A DNA stretch of 64,000 bases, taken from NCBI GenBank assembly GCA_018806915.1, contig JAGKQI010000099.1:124001-188000 (forward strand), written 5' to 3'. How positions within the stretch are numbered: position 1 is the stretch's first letter; each line of letters begins with the position of its first letter. Source of the stretch: Phytophthora colocasiae. Taxonomy: Eukaryota > Oomycota > Peronosporomycetes > Peronosporales > Peronosporaceae. The notes under the pieces are model-generated. The model searched no databases. It saw only the letters and a list, made by a program, of their open reading frames with translations, and was not told where the DNA came from. Of the stretch, positions 19,499 through 30,024 are shown one piece after another. A program made the position numbers and the translations under genes.

Positions 19499-20656
19499 AT
19501 GAAGATGTCACTACCTCAAAATGTGTCGTCGTTCCTAGAGAACCTCAAGCAACAGGCGCAGCGCCACAGCATACTAGCGCCAATATTGGCCCTGGCATTA
19601 GCTCGTTATGTGTACCACAAGCGTCAGGGCCACTTGGACCAACTGCGGCTGCACCGCGCACTCAATCGCCAATTGACGGACGAATTTGACCAGTCAAAGC
19701 TTGAGGAAGGAGCTTCCAGTCCAATTGCAGCTCCAGCTGAGGAGTGGAATATCGTGGCTGATGACGGAACGCAAGCGCAGTCATTGGTGTATTATCCAAT
19801 GGAAACGACGGAGAATGACAACGTTCTGGTGCTTGTCATTCCGGGAAATCCTGGTGTCCCGTTCTACTATCTGGCACTGATGCAGGAGATCGTCAAGAAG
19901 CACGGACGTCGTCACGAAGTCCGCTGTTTGTCACATGCTGGGCACTTTATGCCGTGGAAGAACAATGGACGTGCTTTCACGCTGCAAGAGCAGCTGGAGC
20001 ACAAGGCTTTCTACCTCAAGCAACGTCTGCTGGAAGATCCGACGCTGAAACTCGTGCTTATCGGACATTCTATCGGTAGTTACTTCGTACTGGACATTGC
20101 AAGGCGATTCCCTCAACAGATCGCCAAGTTGGTGTTGATGCAGCCAACGATCATGCACATGGCACAGTCTCCGAAGGGCAAGCAGATGATGCCATTGTTT
20201 AACAACTACGAACGTGGAGTGACACTGGTTGGAGCAGTGGAGTATCTGGTGCCACCTTCACTACGTCGCTGGATTGTCCGTCAAGTGGTGGGCTCCAAGA
20301 CATCCGAAACGCTGCAACTAGCTTCATTATCACTTGTGAACTCGAGTGTCATGCGGAATGTTCTCGGAATGGCTGCTAATGAGATGAAGGATGTGACGGA
20401 ACTGGATCATGAGTTGATGAAGAGCTTTCAGGACAAAACCCTGTTCGTCTACTCAACAGTGGACGAGTGGGTGCCAGCAGAATTCGTGCAGGTGTACCAG
20501 ATTCGCTTCCCTAATGCACTGCACCGCGTCGTACCGCAAGCCCACGCCTTCATGATGGAGACCAACGGCACGCGCGATATGGCAGCTCACATTTCACAAT
20601 GGGTCGGTGATGTCCTCGATAAAGAGGTGCGAGAGATCGATGCCATTGCTGCGTAA
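19499..20656 (+). CDS. lipid droplet-associated hydrolase (LDAH-like)
   Basis: 385 aa alpha/beta hydrolase. After an N-terminal helix (APILALALARYVYHKRQ) come the family marks LVIPGNPGVPFYYLALMQEI, SHAGHF, LQEQLEHKAFYL, the nucleophile elbow LIGHSIGSYF (Ser), STVDEWVP (probable acid) and QAHAFMME (His). LDAH proteins sit on lipid droplets; their substrate is debated (cholesteryl esters or triacylglycerol turnover). ATG 19499 (MKMSLPQN) chosen because the upstream frame lies in the promoter dyad. A paralogue follows at 22908, with a membrane-protein gene between. Confidence 0.85.
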   Translation: MKMSLPQNVSSFLENLKQQAQRHSILAPILALALARYVYHKRQGHLDQLRLHRALNRQLTDEFDQSKLEEGASSPIAAPAEEWNIVADDGTQAQSLVYYPMETTENDNVLVLVIPGNPGVPFYYLALMQEIVKKHGRRHEVRCLSHAGHFMPWKNNGRAFTLQEQLEHKAFYLKQRLLEDPTLKLVLIGHSIGSYFVLDIARRFPQQIAKLVLMQPTIMHMAQSPKGKQMMPLFNNYERGVTLVGAVEYLVPPSLRRWIVRQVVGSKTSETLQLASLSLVNSSVMRNVLGMAANEMKDVTELDHELMKSFQDKTLFVYSTVDEWVPAEFVQVYQIRFPNALHRVVPQAHAFMMETNGTRDMAAHISQWVGDVLDKEVREIDAIAA

Positions 20657-20887
20657 CGTTCTTTGGTTCTGCATATCTAACGGATTGAACATTTCTTTTA
20701 TTGTCGTAAAGATCAAACAATCTTCTCTGTCCTGAATTCTCAACATGAACTGGACACCCTACGACAACTGTTTTGTTTTTCTTATCGTTCATAAATACCT
20801 TCGTCTCGACATCTAAATAGCTTTGTTTTGTTCTTGAATCATAACTACCGTCCACTATTTCACTTCATTCATAGGTTTACTCGTGCC

Positions 20888-22687
20888 ATGCTTCTCCGTG
20901 TTCTGATTCAAAAATTACGATCTAAATGGACGTTATTCACTGAAGCGTGGGAATCTGTACAGGTGGAACTTCACGGCAGCTATTCGACAGTGCGGGTGCA
21001 TGAATTGGCGAACTTTGCACGTACATCTAATTGGTTACGAGATATCGCGGTTTTAGTTGGTATCCCCTTGCCGTGCGTGATGGTTACTGTGTTGATCGAT
21101 ATTTTCCCACTTGCTAAGCCGTCCGACAGCATAGAAGCCAACACGATGAGCTTTGTGCGTGCGTACTACAGTTTTGTGATATTTAGCTTGGTGGCTACAC
21201 ACCAAGTCCGTACCATCATGCCTCCCCAGCCATTTTCTGCCCTCAGGGGATTGTTGAACTCCCTTTTAGTTTCGGCAATTACGATTGCAGTTTTGTACGG
21301 ATTGACAAGAGCAATTGGTTTCCCGTTACCGTTTTCAATTATGACCGTGTCGCCTGCTTGGGTTGTACTCGTTGTCATTTTCGTGCTAGGTGAGTGGGCC
21401 AAGCAGATTCGCAGCAGCCGTAAAAACCAACAAGCCGTTATCGACTTGATCAAGTTGTGGATCTGTGATGCGTTAATGGTTTTCATTTATCCACCGTTTT
21501 TCTACATCTTTACGACTTTATCTGTTGTCGGACAACGGATATTCGCACTTTTGCTGCCTGTGATTAAGCTGCTTATGCGCAATCTGTTCGCCCGAGTTAC
21601 TGTTGATCTGAGTGACGCAACACCCGAGTTCGTTGTATTCCATGCGGAAGTATTCAACTCCCTCTTTATGTCATACTGTATGCAGACGTCTCCGTCCGTT
21701 TGGACAACGCTACAGATAACATTTGCCGACGCACTACTTACGATTATTTCTCTGCGTGACATTGAGAATGCTCGCCGTGGCTTAAAAAACTTGGAGCTAC
21801 GAATTGATAAGAAAAATGGATGGGGCAGCTTTCACAGTTCCGTTAGAACAGGGAAATTTTTGAAGCACACGACGCTGGATCGAGCTAGCAAGTTACTGCA
21901 GCTGGACGAGAATGAAAGCACTAGAGTCTTCTCGGTCGCTGATCTTTTACGTATTGCCTCGTATCGAGAAGTAGTGCCGAAAAAAGAGAGCAGAACTCTG
22001 GCAATACTGGAGAAAACTGTTGTGATACCGAACAAGGTGGGGCCTACGGGAGGAAGTGTTCACCCTGATGGGAATCACGAGCTAGCTCGCAATGGATCAA
22101 GTCAAGCGTCTATTACTTTGCGATACACGTGTAAAGTCCGTCGACTTCTTTACATGGCCGAGTTTCTCATTCTTTTGAATTATGTTGAGGTTTTCATCCC
22201 GATGGTTTTCTGTGAGTATCTCTTTTATTACCACTGAGTATTTACTGATGTTCGACATATTATCCCGACAGCAATCAACACTCTGGCGACGTATTATCTG
22301 CCTAATCGAGAGTACTATCCCGTATTCAAGGGTATGGATGAAAGTCGTCTCGCACAAACGTTACAAAACGTCATGTTCTACTGCTTCCTCCAGATCATCT
22401 CGTTAGCGTTACTGATCAACACGTTAAAACGAATGCTGGGGTTTTCACCAACTCATCAACTGGTCTTCGTCCTCGAGAGGCAATTTCACAGGGTGCACAG
22501 TAGCGTTGTCTTTTGGGTATTCTACAATGTTCAAGCCTCTCTGCAACACTCGGGTGAGTTTCTAAAGCTGGTATGTGATTATTTCTTGCACGTGTTAATG
22601 ACTTCTTTTCATGTAGGGTACGATTACAGCTTCCATTTCGCTTGGTTGAAAACTCAACCAGAGTCGACAGCAAGTCAAGGCATGTAA
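20888..22687 (+). CDS. polytopic membrane protein of unknown function
   Basis: Three exons: 20888-22211, 22272-22553, 22617-22687; 1677 nt, 558 aa. Both introns have GTGAGT donors. About eight to nine hydrophobic segments (for example DIAVLVGIPLPCVMVTVLID, LLVSAITIAVLYG, WVVLVVIFVLGEW, EFLILLNYVEVFIPMVF), with a long soluble loop between the fourth and last group. I do not recognise a family beyond the many oomycete-specific proteins of this general build. The start ATG 20888 (MLLRVLIQKL) is the one nearest the body; an ATG at 20828 is possible. Confidence 0.6.
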
Positions 22688-22907
22688 CTTTAATAGAGAG
22701 ATAATTACAACTGTAGACAAATTAAATTCAGCTAAGCTAACACAACGTTTGAATTGGTTTCTAGGGTAAGCATGTATACCTCACAGATTGAATACCCCCA
22801 CCAGCATATACATGTATAGAAGGTGTGATGATTATTCCGATGCTATTGTCTGTGCCGCCGGGAAGTGATCACCATCGTGACTCATTCAAAAATTTAGCGG
22901 TTTGAAG

Positions 22908-24226
22908 ATGCTGGCACTTGGTTTCGCACGATACGCATCGCCCAATACGTCGTCTTCATCACTGCCGAACATTTCCACAATGATTCAGACATTCATGGCA
23001 ATCAAGGAACAATTGGAAAACCACAGTACTTCAGCACCTCTATTCGCATTGATAGCAGTCGCTCGAGTCGTGTATCAACGCCACCAAGAGCAGTTGCAGC
23101 AACAACATCAAGACCAGCATCGTCACCGCTATTTACTCCCCAACACAGACACAGAAGACAGCAAGGACGAAGAAGACGAAGAGAGTGCTTCTCACTATAA
23201 GTTCCCTTCTCCTGTGAAGGAGTGGACTGTGGTAGAGAAGACAGCAAGGACGAAGAAGACGAAGAGAGTGCTTCTCACTATAAGTTCCCTTCTCCTGTGA
23301 AGGAGTGGACTGTGGTAGCTGAAGACAACACAAAGACTCTAACACTAGTGTACTATCCAGAAGAAGAGGCAAGAGAAGAAGTACCTGAAGAGAACACGGA
23401 GTCATCACAGGAGAAGACTCTGATTCTTGTGATTCCTGGAAATCCAGGAAATCCGTACTATTACGTCCCGCTCATGCAGGAAATCATCAAGAAACACGGA
23501 CGCAGTCATGAAGTTCGCTGCTTATCCCACGCAGGACACGTCATCCCCTGGAAAACCCACAACCGAGATTTCACACTACAGGAGCAAATGGATCACAAGA
23601 TGTTCTACATTAAATGGCGATTGGGTGAAGACCCGACACTACGTCTTATTGTGATCGGTCACTCCATTGGGAGCCACATCGCCCTCCACGTTGCGAAGCA
23701 GTTTCCGGGGAACATTTCGAAGCTGGTGCTAATGCAACCCGTCATTATGCATGTTGCATTGTCCCGCAAAGGCAAGCAGTTCATGGCGATGTTGAACAAT
23801 TACGAATTTGTGGTGATGTTCATAGGTTTAGTTGACAGCTTGGTGCCTGTGTCATTGCGTCGATGGTTTGTACGACGTTCGATCGGATCCCAAGCGGAAG
23901 AAACGGTAAGGATGGCGTCACTATCACTCGTCAACTCGTGTGTCATACAGATCGTGCTAGGGATGGCAGCGAACGAAATGGCAGAAGTCGTCGAACTGGA
24001 CGAGAGTTTAGTGACAAAACACGAAGACAAGACACTGTTTGTGTACTCTACAGTGGACGAATGGATACCTGGTGAGTTCATGCAAGAATTCCAGCTACGT
24101 TTTGTGAAGGCACAACATCGCGTTGTCCCCCACGGTCACGCTTTCATGATGGAACCTGATGGCAGTCGAGATGTAGCAGAGCATATTTCCCAATGGATAG
24201 GAGATTCCCTCACGAAGAAAGTATAA
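22908..24226 (+). pseudogene. second LDAH-like hydrolase, frame broken by an 83-bp tandem duplication
   Basis: Paralogue of the gene at 19499: same motifs (LILVIPGNPGNPYYYVPLMQ, SHAGHVIPW, VIGHSIGSHIAL, STVDEWIP, HGHAFMME). The N-terminal frame from 22908 runs through the first copy of an 83-bp unit into the second, shifts, and stops at 23300; the catalytic part continues in another frame from the second copy to 24226. Because 83 is not a multiple of three, one extra copy accounts exactly for the break. The catalytic residues are all preserved, so the break is young, allelic, or an assembly error. An internal start in the second frame could still make an N-terminally shortened enzyme. Confidence 0.75.
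23153..23318. repeat. 83-bp tandem duplication (two copies)
   Basis: Units 23153-23235 and 23236-23318 appear identical; both encode the EDSKDEEDEESASHYKF stretch. Confidence 0.85.
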
Positions 24227-24288
24227 CGGATTAACAACACAAAAGAAAAGAGTTTTTCGTTGTTATCGCTGTCCTTAAGGCGTAAGGG

Positions 24289-24735
24289 TTATCCTAAACA
24301 GCACTTGAAATTCCAGGGACATGGTAGTGTAGTCGACTTTTTTTCCTTACTGAATTGCCAGATCATAAAGGACGAAATGTCGTTGTCAACGCCATCGAGA
24401 AAAAAGTTGCCTGGATAACCTCTTGGAGGCTTGATATCCCAGTCCCTCACCGTTCCAGTGCAGTCTTTGCCTGTATAAAAGGCGATTCGAGCTCTGCCGT
24501 CAAAGGCTCCCCAGCTGACGAGGTTTTTCCATTTAACGGAGGTAGCACGGTCGTTGTAGCAGCTGAGGTTGATGCACTGCTGCGAGTCGTCGATGTGGTA
24601 CGTGTACTTGCCTCCACTGTCATCATGCCACATGTTGTTGTAGAACGTCACAGTTCCAGACCAAGCTGCCACCAGCCCAACGTTGAGCAATGCGAAAAGG
24701 AACAGCAGGGGGGCCAACGCGTTGAAATGAACCAT
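24289..24735 (-). CDS. secreted beta-gamma-crystallin-like protein, first type
   Basis: 148 aa, single exon. Signal peptide of about 24 residues (ALAPLLFLFALLNVGLVAA). First half GTVTFYNNMWHDDSGG...CINLSC...NDRATSVKW, second half RIAFYTGKDCTG...NFFLDGVDNDISSFMIW; both keep the (N/D)(N/D)xx(S/T)S calcium-site pattern. C-terminus LPCPWNFKCCLG has two extra cysteines. First gene of the main cluster, tail-to-tail with the hydrolase paralogue 62 bp away. Confidence 0.8.
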   Translation of the reverse strand: MVHFNALAPLLFLFALLNVGLVAAWSGTVTFYNNMWHDDSGGKYTYHIDDSQQCINLSCYNDRATSVKWKNLVSWGAFDGRARIAFYTGKDCTGTVRDWDIKPPRGYPGNFFLDGVDNDISSFMIWQFSKEKKSTTLPCPWNFKCCLG

Positions 24736-24989
24736 TTCGGGACGTGTTCACTGCGAAGATAATCCAGAAATGAAGGTGTAGTTGATAGCCCAACGCTTTT
24801 CGGAAATCTGGCTTATCAGATTTATCGAATACACAAGGACCGCAGATGACTTGTGAATAGATCAAGAATTCAAATACTAGAAAGCGCCACCCACTTTTCA
24901 TGGGAATCGGCAGATGCGTTTTTATTTTTTGGATTATCAAGGAAATTGATAAATTGAAAACGCAATATCGCTATTGTTGCCGTCTACAG

Positions 24990-25508
24990 CTAATGCGCTG
25001 TAACACTAACCGATGCGTTTACGTCGCCATTGCATACGCTTTCGTATGAAGAGGCTTTGGGGGAGTCTTCTTTCACCAAAAATGACGAGATGCTACCTTT
25101 CACCTTCTTGCTGATGAATTCGCGGACCCCTCCGTTGTGCGGCAGTATAAAAGTCTCCTGGTAACCTTCGCAATTGGCGTTCGCATAGAAGGAAATGTTC
25201 ACATAATATTGAAACCCTCCTCTGGTGGGCAATCCAGACCATCGGGCTGAGGCGACTCGATTGTCGAGATTGCTGCAGTTGAGTTGGTAGCAGCGGCTGG
25301 ATCGTTTGAAGTTAATTGTTGCGAATCGCTTGTCGTAGTACGCACCGTCGTACAGGATGAGTTCACCATTAAACGGCAAACCATAAACTGGTCCTTCACG
25401 TATCCCACTAGACGGTAAGCCAGGTCGGGTAGTAACAGAGGTGGCTTCTCCACGTACAACACCAATGAACAGTCCACAAATGAAGATGACAACGTTGATG
25501 CAGTTCAT
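24990..25508 (-). CDS. secreted beta-gamma-crystallin-like protein, HNGG type
   Basis: 172 aa from ATG 25508; an upstream ATG at 25619 would put the signal peptide (NVVIFICGLFIGVVRG) inside the protein, so I reject it. A 35-residue spacer precedes the domain. First half GELILYDGAYYDKR...CYQLNC...LDNRVASARW keeps the calcium-like site; the second has DKR-type NANCEGYQETFILPHNGGVREF and KGSISSFLV, where the site is replaced by KGSISS. Shares HNGGVREF, SISSF and VCN/VCSW marks with the genes at 32256 and 33000. Ends with NAS. Confidence 0.75.
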   Translation of the reverse strand: MNCINVVIFICGLFIGVVRGEATSVTTRPGLPSSGIREGPVYGLPFNGELILYDGAYYDKRFATINFKRSSRCYQLNCSNLDNRVASARWSGLPTRGGFQYYVNISFYANANCEGYQETFILPHNGGVREFISKKVKGSISSFLVKEDSPKASSYESVCNGDVNASVSVTAH

Positions 25509-25661
25509 ATCGGAAGAAGAGAATTGCAAAGTGGCTACCAATGTTGAGATATGCTTCGGCATTAACCATTCTGATGTAGACCATTGCTTGCGTGAGAATT
25601 CTACCAAATAAATCAACAAACTTACTTTCTTACCGAAATTTTGAAAGATTGTTTTATACTT

Positions 25662-26111
25662 TTAAGGGAAATCTCCAACCTCAGCAGAGCTTCCATCATG
25701 GCTACTTGAATTCGTGCCATTGATAGTTGCACGTTCCAGGCATTCGATCTCCATGCCTTTTGTCGCGTACATCCCGTCTGACCAGACCATAAAGGATTTG
25801 GCGCCTTTGATGGATGGAAACATGAGTTGACCTTTTGGGAGTGTGTGGCTGATGAGCTTCGTTCCCTGGCATTGCTCTTTCTCGTAGAATACAATCGCTT
25901 GGTAGTCGATTTCGTCCCATTCGGCCCCAACAGTGCTATCGCTGAAGCACGAGCTGAAAGTGTAGCACTTTTGCGGCGTAGAAAACTTCATTGACCATCG
26001 GTCAGCGCCAAGGTAAAGTCCTGAGTAGACCCAAATGTGCATCTTGGCCGAAACAGAAGCTGCAGCAAGAAAAACTGCTAGAAACCCCAAAATCTTCGTA
26101 GAAGTTGACAT
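25662..26111 (-). CDS. secreted beta-gamma-crystallin-like protein, divergent
   Basis: 149 aa. Clean signal peptide (KILGFLAVFLAAASVSA). The domain is recognisable from HIWVYSGLYLGADRW, CYTFSSC, AIVFYEKEQCQGTK and AKSFMVW, but neither half keeps the (N/D)(N/D)xx(S/T)S site (SDSTVG and KGAKS instead), so calcium binding is unlikely. The C-terminal tail is hydrophilic with NGTNSSS sequons. Groups with the genes at 26314, 30207 and 30771 by its ATxG(ME/FV)-C ending. Confidence 0.7.
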   Translation of the reverse strand: MSTSTKILGFLAVFLAAASVSAKMHIWVYSGLYLGADRWSMKFSTPQKCYTFSSCFSDSTVGAEWDEIDYQAIVFYEKEQCQGTKLISHTLPKGQLMFPSIKGAKSFMVWSDGMYATKGMEIECLERATINGTNSSSHDGSSAEVGDFP

Positions 26112-26129
26112 TGTATGCTGTGCTGGTGA

Positions 26130-26999
26130 GTCCAGAAGTGATTGCCACTGCTACTTCGAATCTTATCGTATCGTATCGTTGGGTATAAAAAATAGCTTTG
26201 CATTATTCAACCTGTTTTCATTTGTTTGTGACCATAATTCTTTGTACGATATCCATTGATTGCGGCTATAAGCGCATTGGGGGGGTGAGGATCGCGAAGT
26301 GATGCCATCTAAGTTAGGTGGCGTTGGTGGAGTTAACGACGGAGTTCTCGTCTTGGTGGCAAATGTCCTCGATCCCACTAGTTGCGTATTGTCCACTTTC
26401 CCAGATCATGAACGCCATCACCACTTGGGGGAAATTAACGTCGGAAAAGTAAAGCGAGCCATCCGGGGTACCTTTCCCAACCGCTTGGTGCGTCTGACAG
26501 TTCGGGTGGCTGTAAAAGACCACGTTTGTACGGGTTTTTACGCTGTTCCAAGTCGCCGATTTGTTCGGACCTCCCCAGCAGTTGTAAAGATTGTAGCACC
26601 GCTGGGTCTCTTCATCAATCTCGAATTTCCCGATCTGGGTTGGTCCTCCGTACAGAGTTAGCTCCATGGCTTGGACGTTGGTGGTGAAAGCAAAGAGGAG
26701 AAGGAACACGTTAATCAGCAGCATAGGCTTCATTTCAATAGACGGTGGAAGCGTAAATGACAGTTTGAGGAGAGAAACCATTCACTTAAGGCGAAGAAAT
26801 TCCCTTTGATGACGATAGCTGTGTTGTTTAGTTTTAACAGCTAGGAAGTAGTCGGCGCTTGCGAATTTAGAGAAATTAAAATCCCGCTTCAGCATCTCCA
26901 ACCTCGGTAGCGTTTGAGGTCGCACTGGCGGCGAGAATAGCAGTGTCGTTACAGATATCCACGAATCCTTTCAATGGGAACGTGGCGTATTCCCATTGT
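26130..26999. repeat. segmental duplication, copy 1 (partner 30025-30893)
   Basis: About 870 bp nearly identical to 30025-30893 in the same orientation, holding one complete secreted-protein gene and the 3' end of a second. Similarity stops abruptly near 26999 (CCCATTGTATG). The left edge lies in a TATCGTATCG-type simple repeat. Confidence 0.85.
26314..26733 (-). CDS. secreted beta-gamma-crystallin-like protein, divergent (duplicate pair)
   Basis: 139 aa from ATG 26733 (MKPMLLINVFLLLFAFTTNV signal peptide). Identical in sequence to the protein at 30207-30626. Domain marks: MELTLYGGPTQIGKF, CYNLYNC, VVFYSHPNCQTH and MAFMIWESGQYATSG. The calcium-site pattern is lost in both halves (GPNKSA, PQVVMA). 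Ends in two overlapping glycosylation sequons, VNSTNAT. Confidence 0.75.
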   Translation of the reverse strand: MKPMLLINVFLLLFAFTTNVQAMELTLYGGPTQIGKFEIDEETQRCYNLYNCWGGPNKSATWNSVKTRTNVVFYSHPNCQTHQAVGKGTPDGSLYFSDVNFPQVVMAFMIWESGQYATSGIEDICHQDENSVVNSTNAT

Positions 27000-27004
27000 A
27001 TGCA
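26876..27004 (-). pseudogene. 3' fragment of a family member (copy of 30771 gene)
   Basis: Only the last 40 or so codons remain (WEYATFPLKGFVDICNDTAI and the EVGDAEAGF ending), matching the gene at 30771-31232; upstream the similarity stops at the duplication edge and unrelated sequence follows. Two coding differences from the intact copy are seen. Confidence 0.8.
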
Positions 27005-27431
27005 GAGCAGCACTGTTTGATGGAGATTTGGGATTGCGAACCTGTGGAAGATTTTGGAAATCTTGATCAATCTCTTTTGAAGGTGGCTGGAACGGGTTTC
27101 ACCTTTTTCACCTCTTATACGTCACGCTAGGGGCTGAAGTGCGGCCTAGACTCACGGAAGCTATCGAACGTCACCGAGCTCTATAGTCGCTCGACTAAAA
27201 AAGAAGACCTCAATGACCAAGCACCATCGGATATAGGTAGCAATTCTATCATAAACACATGACCTCTTTCTCACCAAAAAGTCATACAAGACTCGACCGA
27301 CCTGGATAGCCTTGCTTCAAGACCTTTAATGGTGAAGACGAGGCTTGTGATACTGCTTTCAACTGCATTCGAAAGAAATATTTCAATCCAAGCACTCCGT
27401 AGTTTTTTTTTTAAGAAAGCATGCTGTAAAC

Positions 27432-29771
27432 CTAGCACAGATATGACTGATACTGCCACTGAGGCATCTCCATAGCTGGCAGTTTGCGTTCAAACTCCTC
27501 ATCTGTCAGACACTGATCACTTGGTGTCAAGAACTCGTAGCTGCTGAACACTGGACCTGCGAAGATGGTATTATCCACGACAAAAAATGCCATCAATGGA
27601 TTTCCAACGCCGAGATGAAGCACACCTCCTGAGTCTGTGTCCGCGGGTGATCGGACGTCTGTATGGACGTCAACCACGATCACATCGCTCTTGGCAGAGT
27701 CTTCACGGCATTTAAAAAATAGTCCCGGGTACCACCCGTCGTATTTTGATCCTCCACTTATGAATCGCTGTTCCATGTCTGTTCTCAAGAAATGCACTTG
27801 GGTCTCACATAACGGTTGATATTGTGCCTGACGCCGTGCGATCTCCTCGATGAGCTTCATTGTTTTCGCAAAAGATCGAAAAAATATCTTGCTTCTGCGC
27901 AGGAAGCCTTCGCTGTGGGGCGACATGAAAGGTGTAGAGTTACTTGAACTACGAGCATACCAGACAGAAAAGTAGACCAAAGGTGTCAACAGCTTATCAA
28001 GTATAACACTCAGTTGGTGAGCCAATTCCCCCATTCTCTGCCAGAAAACAGGATAAGGATCCACCATGCATTCACAGCAAAGCTGAATAGTGCAGGCTTT
28101 CTTCGTGTAAAGCAAGGTGTCATGTCGTAACTGAGTGAACGACCCCAACTGCGTATTCATTTGGCGCAAACGCCAAGCCTTCGACTGAAATGTGGATGAC
28201 GCGTTCGGAGATGATCGTGATAGCGCACGTAACGCTCGTTGCCACAATATGCTGATACTTGCCTTATCCTGGACAGGAAGCGGGTCCTTGGTAAGGTCAT
28301 CGTCAAATTCCTCGTCCATCAATTGACGCAGTGCCACTAGATTTGACGAAAACGGGATACCATCTCGAAACGAAACAAACTCCTGTGATTCATCATCTAT
28401 TGGTGGTTCTGCATTCATTCGATCAGCTAATATTTCAGCAGCACTGTCGTTTCCAAACAGGGTAAAGGCGACATCAACTGCGCTCGGGATGCGTCGATTT
28501 TGCTTTTCATCTTCTGAGATAACGTGGTTAGAAACTAACCGCGAAAAGATAAAAGAACTCCAGACGAACCGCTGTCCAAGCACTGTAAACGAGATAGAAC
28601 GAGATTCATTCTCGGTGCGAGGGTGGCCGTCGATCAGTTGAGCTCCAACGTTTTTCTGAAGGATCAGGCTTTGAATGCTCTCCAAGGGATGTTGATTACT
28701 ACATTTCAATTCAGCCTCCGCCGATAGTAATTGAGCCAGTTGAGCAGGTGATAGTGAATCGGCTCCAATTTCTCCATCACCTACTAGACTGGAAATCATC
28801 CCGTCAACTCTCTCCACAACCTCCAGCATTTTCGATTCCTGTAAAAGATTCACCAACACAACTGCGCAGCGCAGCTGATGCAGGTCCTTATCCAAATTTT
28901 CACCACCAGCGATACGGAAATCAATTGTCCCGAGCCAAACTAGGCAGCGGAAATACCGCATGAGCAACTCAGAAACTGTGTAATGTCCACGGGGCTTAAA
29001 CTGTGAGAAGTCGACGTCACGCTGGGCTGACAATATCTCTGCCTTGGCTGGTTCTTCTTTGTAGATCAAAGTCAGCAAACCTTCCAATTTGTTGTTAGTT
29101 TTCTCGGAGAGATCGCTCTCTGGCATCCCTCGCAAGAGACTTAGCGCCACTCGAAGGAACAGCTCTACATCCACCATTGCTTTTCTCTCGTCATCATTCT
29201 TTGTAGCAGCAGAAATGGCCGCAATACATCTGTAAAGGGTTGTTACCAGCATTTTGTCCAGTGTTGGTGACAGTACCTGCCCCTCCACCTCCACTAGAAA
29301 ATTGTCAAAGCTGCGATGCCACGCGTGCAGAACTGAGTCGGCAGTTACGAAGACCGGCATGTCGTCCGTGTACAGGTTATAGTAAATATCTGCAAAGCTC
29401 TTCGCCGGCATGCGCTTCACAACAACAAAGCCATTGGATGCAAGTTTCGTTTTCTCTTCTCGAGTGAGACGATAATCAGAAGGCATTCTCTTCAGTGGGT
29501 GATGCCTCCTTGATCCCAGAATTTGATTGAAGTACGATTCACCATGTTCCTGCTTCGCATGTTCGCGTAGGTGTTCATTCTCCATACCAACCTCCACAGG
29601 ATCCGCGTCAAAGAGATCGAAGAACTTGCAATCTTCCAATATGAGCGGTGCATTGGTTTCTTTCTCGCTCGCTGTAGCCGGGTAGAGCCTTGTGAGATCC
29701 TCAGGTGTCAACTTTCTTCCGACTTGATTTAATGTCGCTTCAAACGCGGCTCCAACGTTACCCCCACCCAT
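27432..29771 (-). CDS. DUF3160-family protein
   Basis: 779 aa from ATG 29771 (MGGGNVGAAF); an ATG at 29876 lies in a less protein-like stretch. The family marks are the N-terminal VFVTADSVLHAWHRSFDNFL and the C-terminal GSFTQLRHDTLLYTKKA and DVHTD blocks. DUF3160 proteins occur in bacteria, archaea and some protists; their function is not known to me. No signal peptide in this model. It is the only unrelated gene within the secreted-protein cluster and lies between the two copies of the 870-bp duplication. Single exon. Confidence 0.75.
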   Translation of the reverse strand: MGGGNVGAAFEATLNQVGRKLTPEDLTRLYPATASEKETNAPLILEDCKFFDLFDADPVEVGMENEHLREHAKQEHGESYFNQILGSRRHHPLKRMPSDYRLTREEKTKLASNGFVVVKRMPAKSFADIYYNLYTDDMPVFVTADSVLHAWHRSFDNFLVEVEGQVLSPTLDKMLVTTLYRCIAAISAATKNDDERKAMVDVELFLRVALSLLRGMPESDLSEKTNNKLEGLLTLIYKEEPAKAEILSAQRDVDFSQFKPRGHYTVSELLMRYFRCLVWLGTIDFRIAGGENLDKDLHQLRCAVVLVNLLQESKMLEVVERVDGMISSLVGDGEIGADSLSPAQLAQLLSAEAELKCSNQHPLESIQSLILQKNVGAQLIDGHPRTENESRSISFTVLGQRFVWSSFIFSRLVSNHVISEDEKQNRRIPSAVDVAFTLFGNDSAAEILADRMNAEPPIDDESQEFVSFRDGIPFSSNLVALRQLMDEEFDDDLTKDPLPVQDKASISILWQRALRALSRSSPNASSTFQSKAWRLRQMNTQLGSFTQLRHDTLLYTKKACTIQLCCECMVDPYPVFWQRMGELAHQLSVILDKLLTPLVYFSVWYARSSSNSTPFMSPHSEGFLRRSKIFFRSFAKTMKLIEEIARRQAQYQPLCETQVHFLRTDMEQRFISGGSKYDGWYPGLFFKCREDSAKSDVIVVDVHTDVRSPADTDSGGVLHLGVGNPLMAFFVVDNTIFAGPVFSSYEFLTPSDQCLTDEEFERKLPAMEMPQWQYQSYLC

Positions 29772-30024
29772 GCTGGTAAGATGTTTGGATCTTAGTATTT
29801 CACCGTAAAATCTGAAATGAACCAACGATGATGGTCTTTCGGTACGTATCTGTATTTTCCTGGAAAAGTGCTTCAATTCGCCAGAAAGAATACCAGTATT
29901 CGGCAGGTCTCAAGCATTTACATCGCATTAGGAGGTAAATCTGTCAAGGAGGCATCGTTTGTGGAAGGTTGGTCTTCCACCTGAGAGAGCTACATAAATG
30001 TACTTGCTATAGTTTCACGCCTAG

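Noticed and set aside
23222..24226. Separate intact hydrolase gene starting at 23222
   Set aside because: That ATG lies at the junction of the two 83-bp duplicate units and would drop the N-terminal helix kept in the paralogue; I treat the whole as one broken gene.
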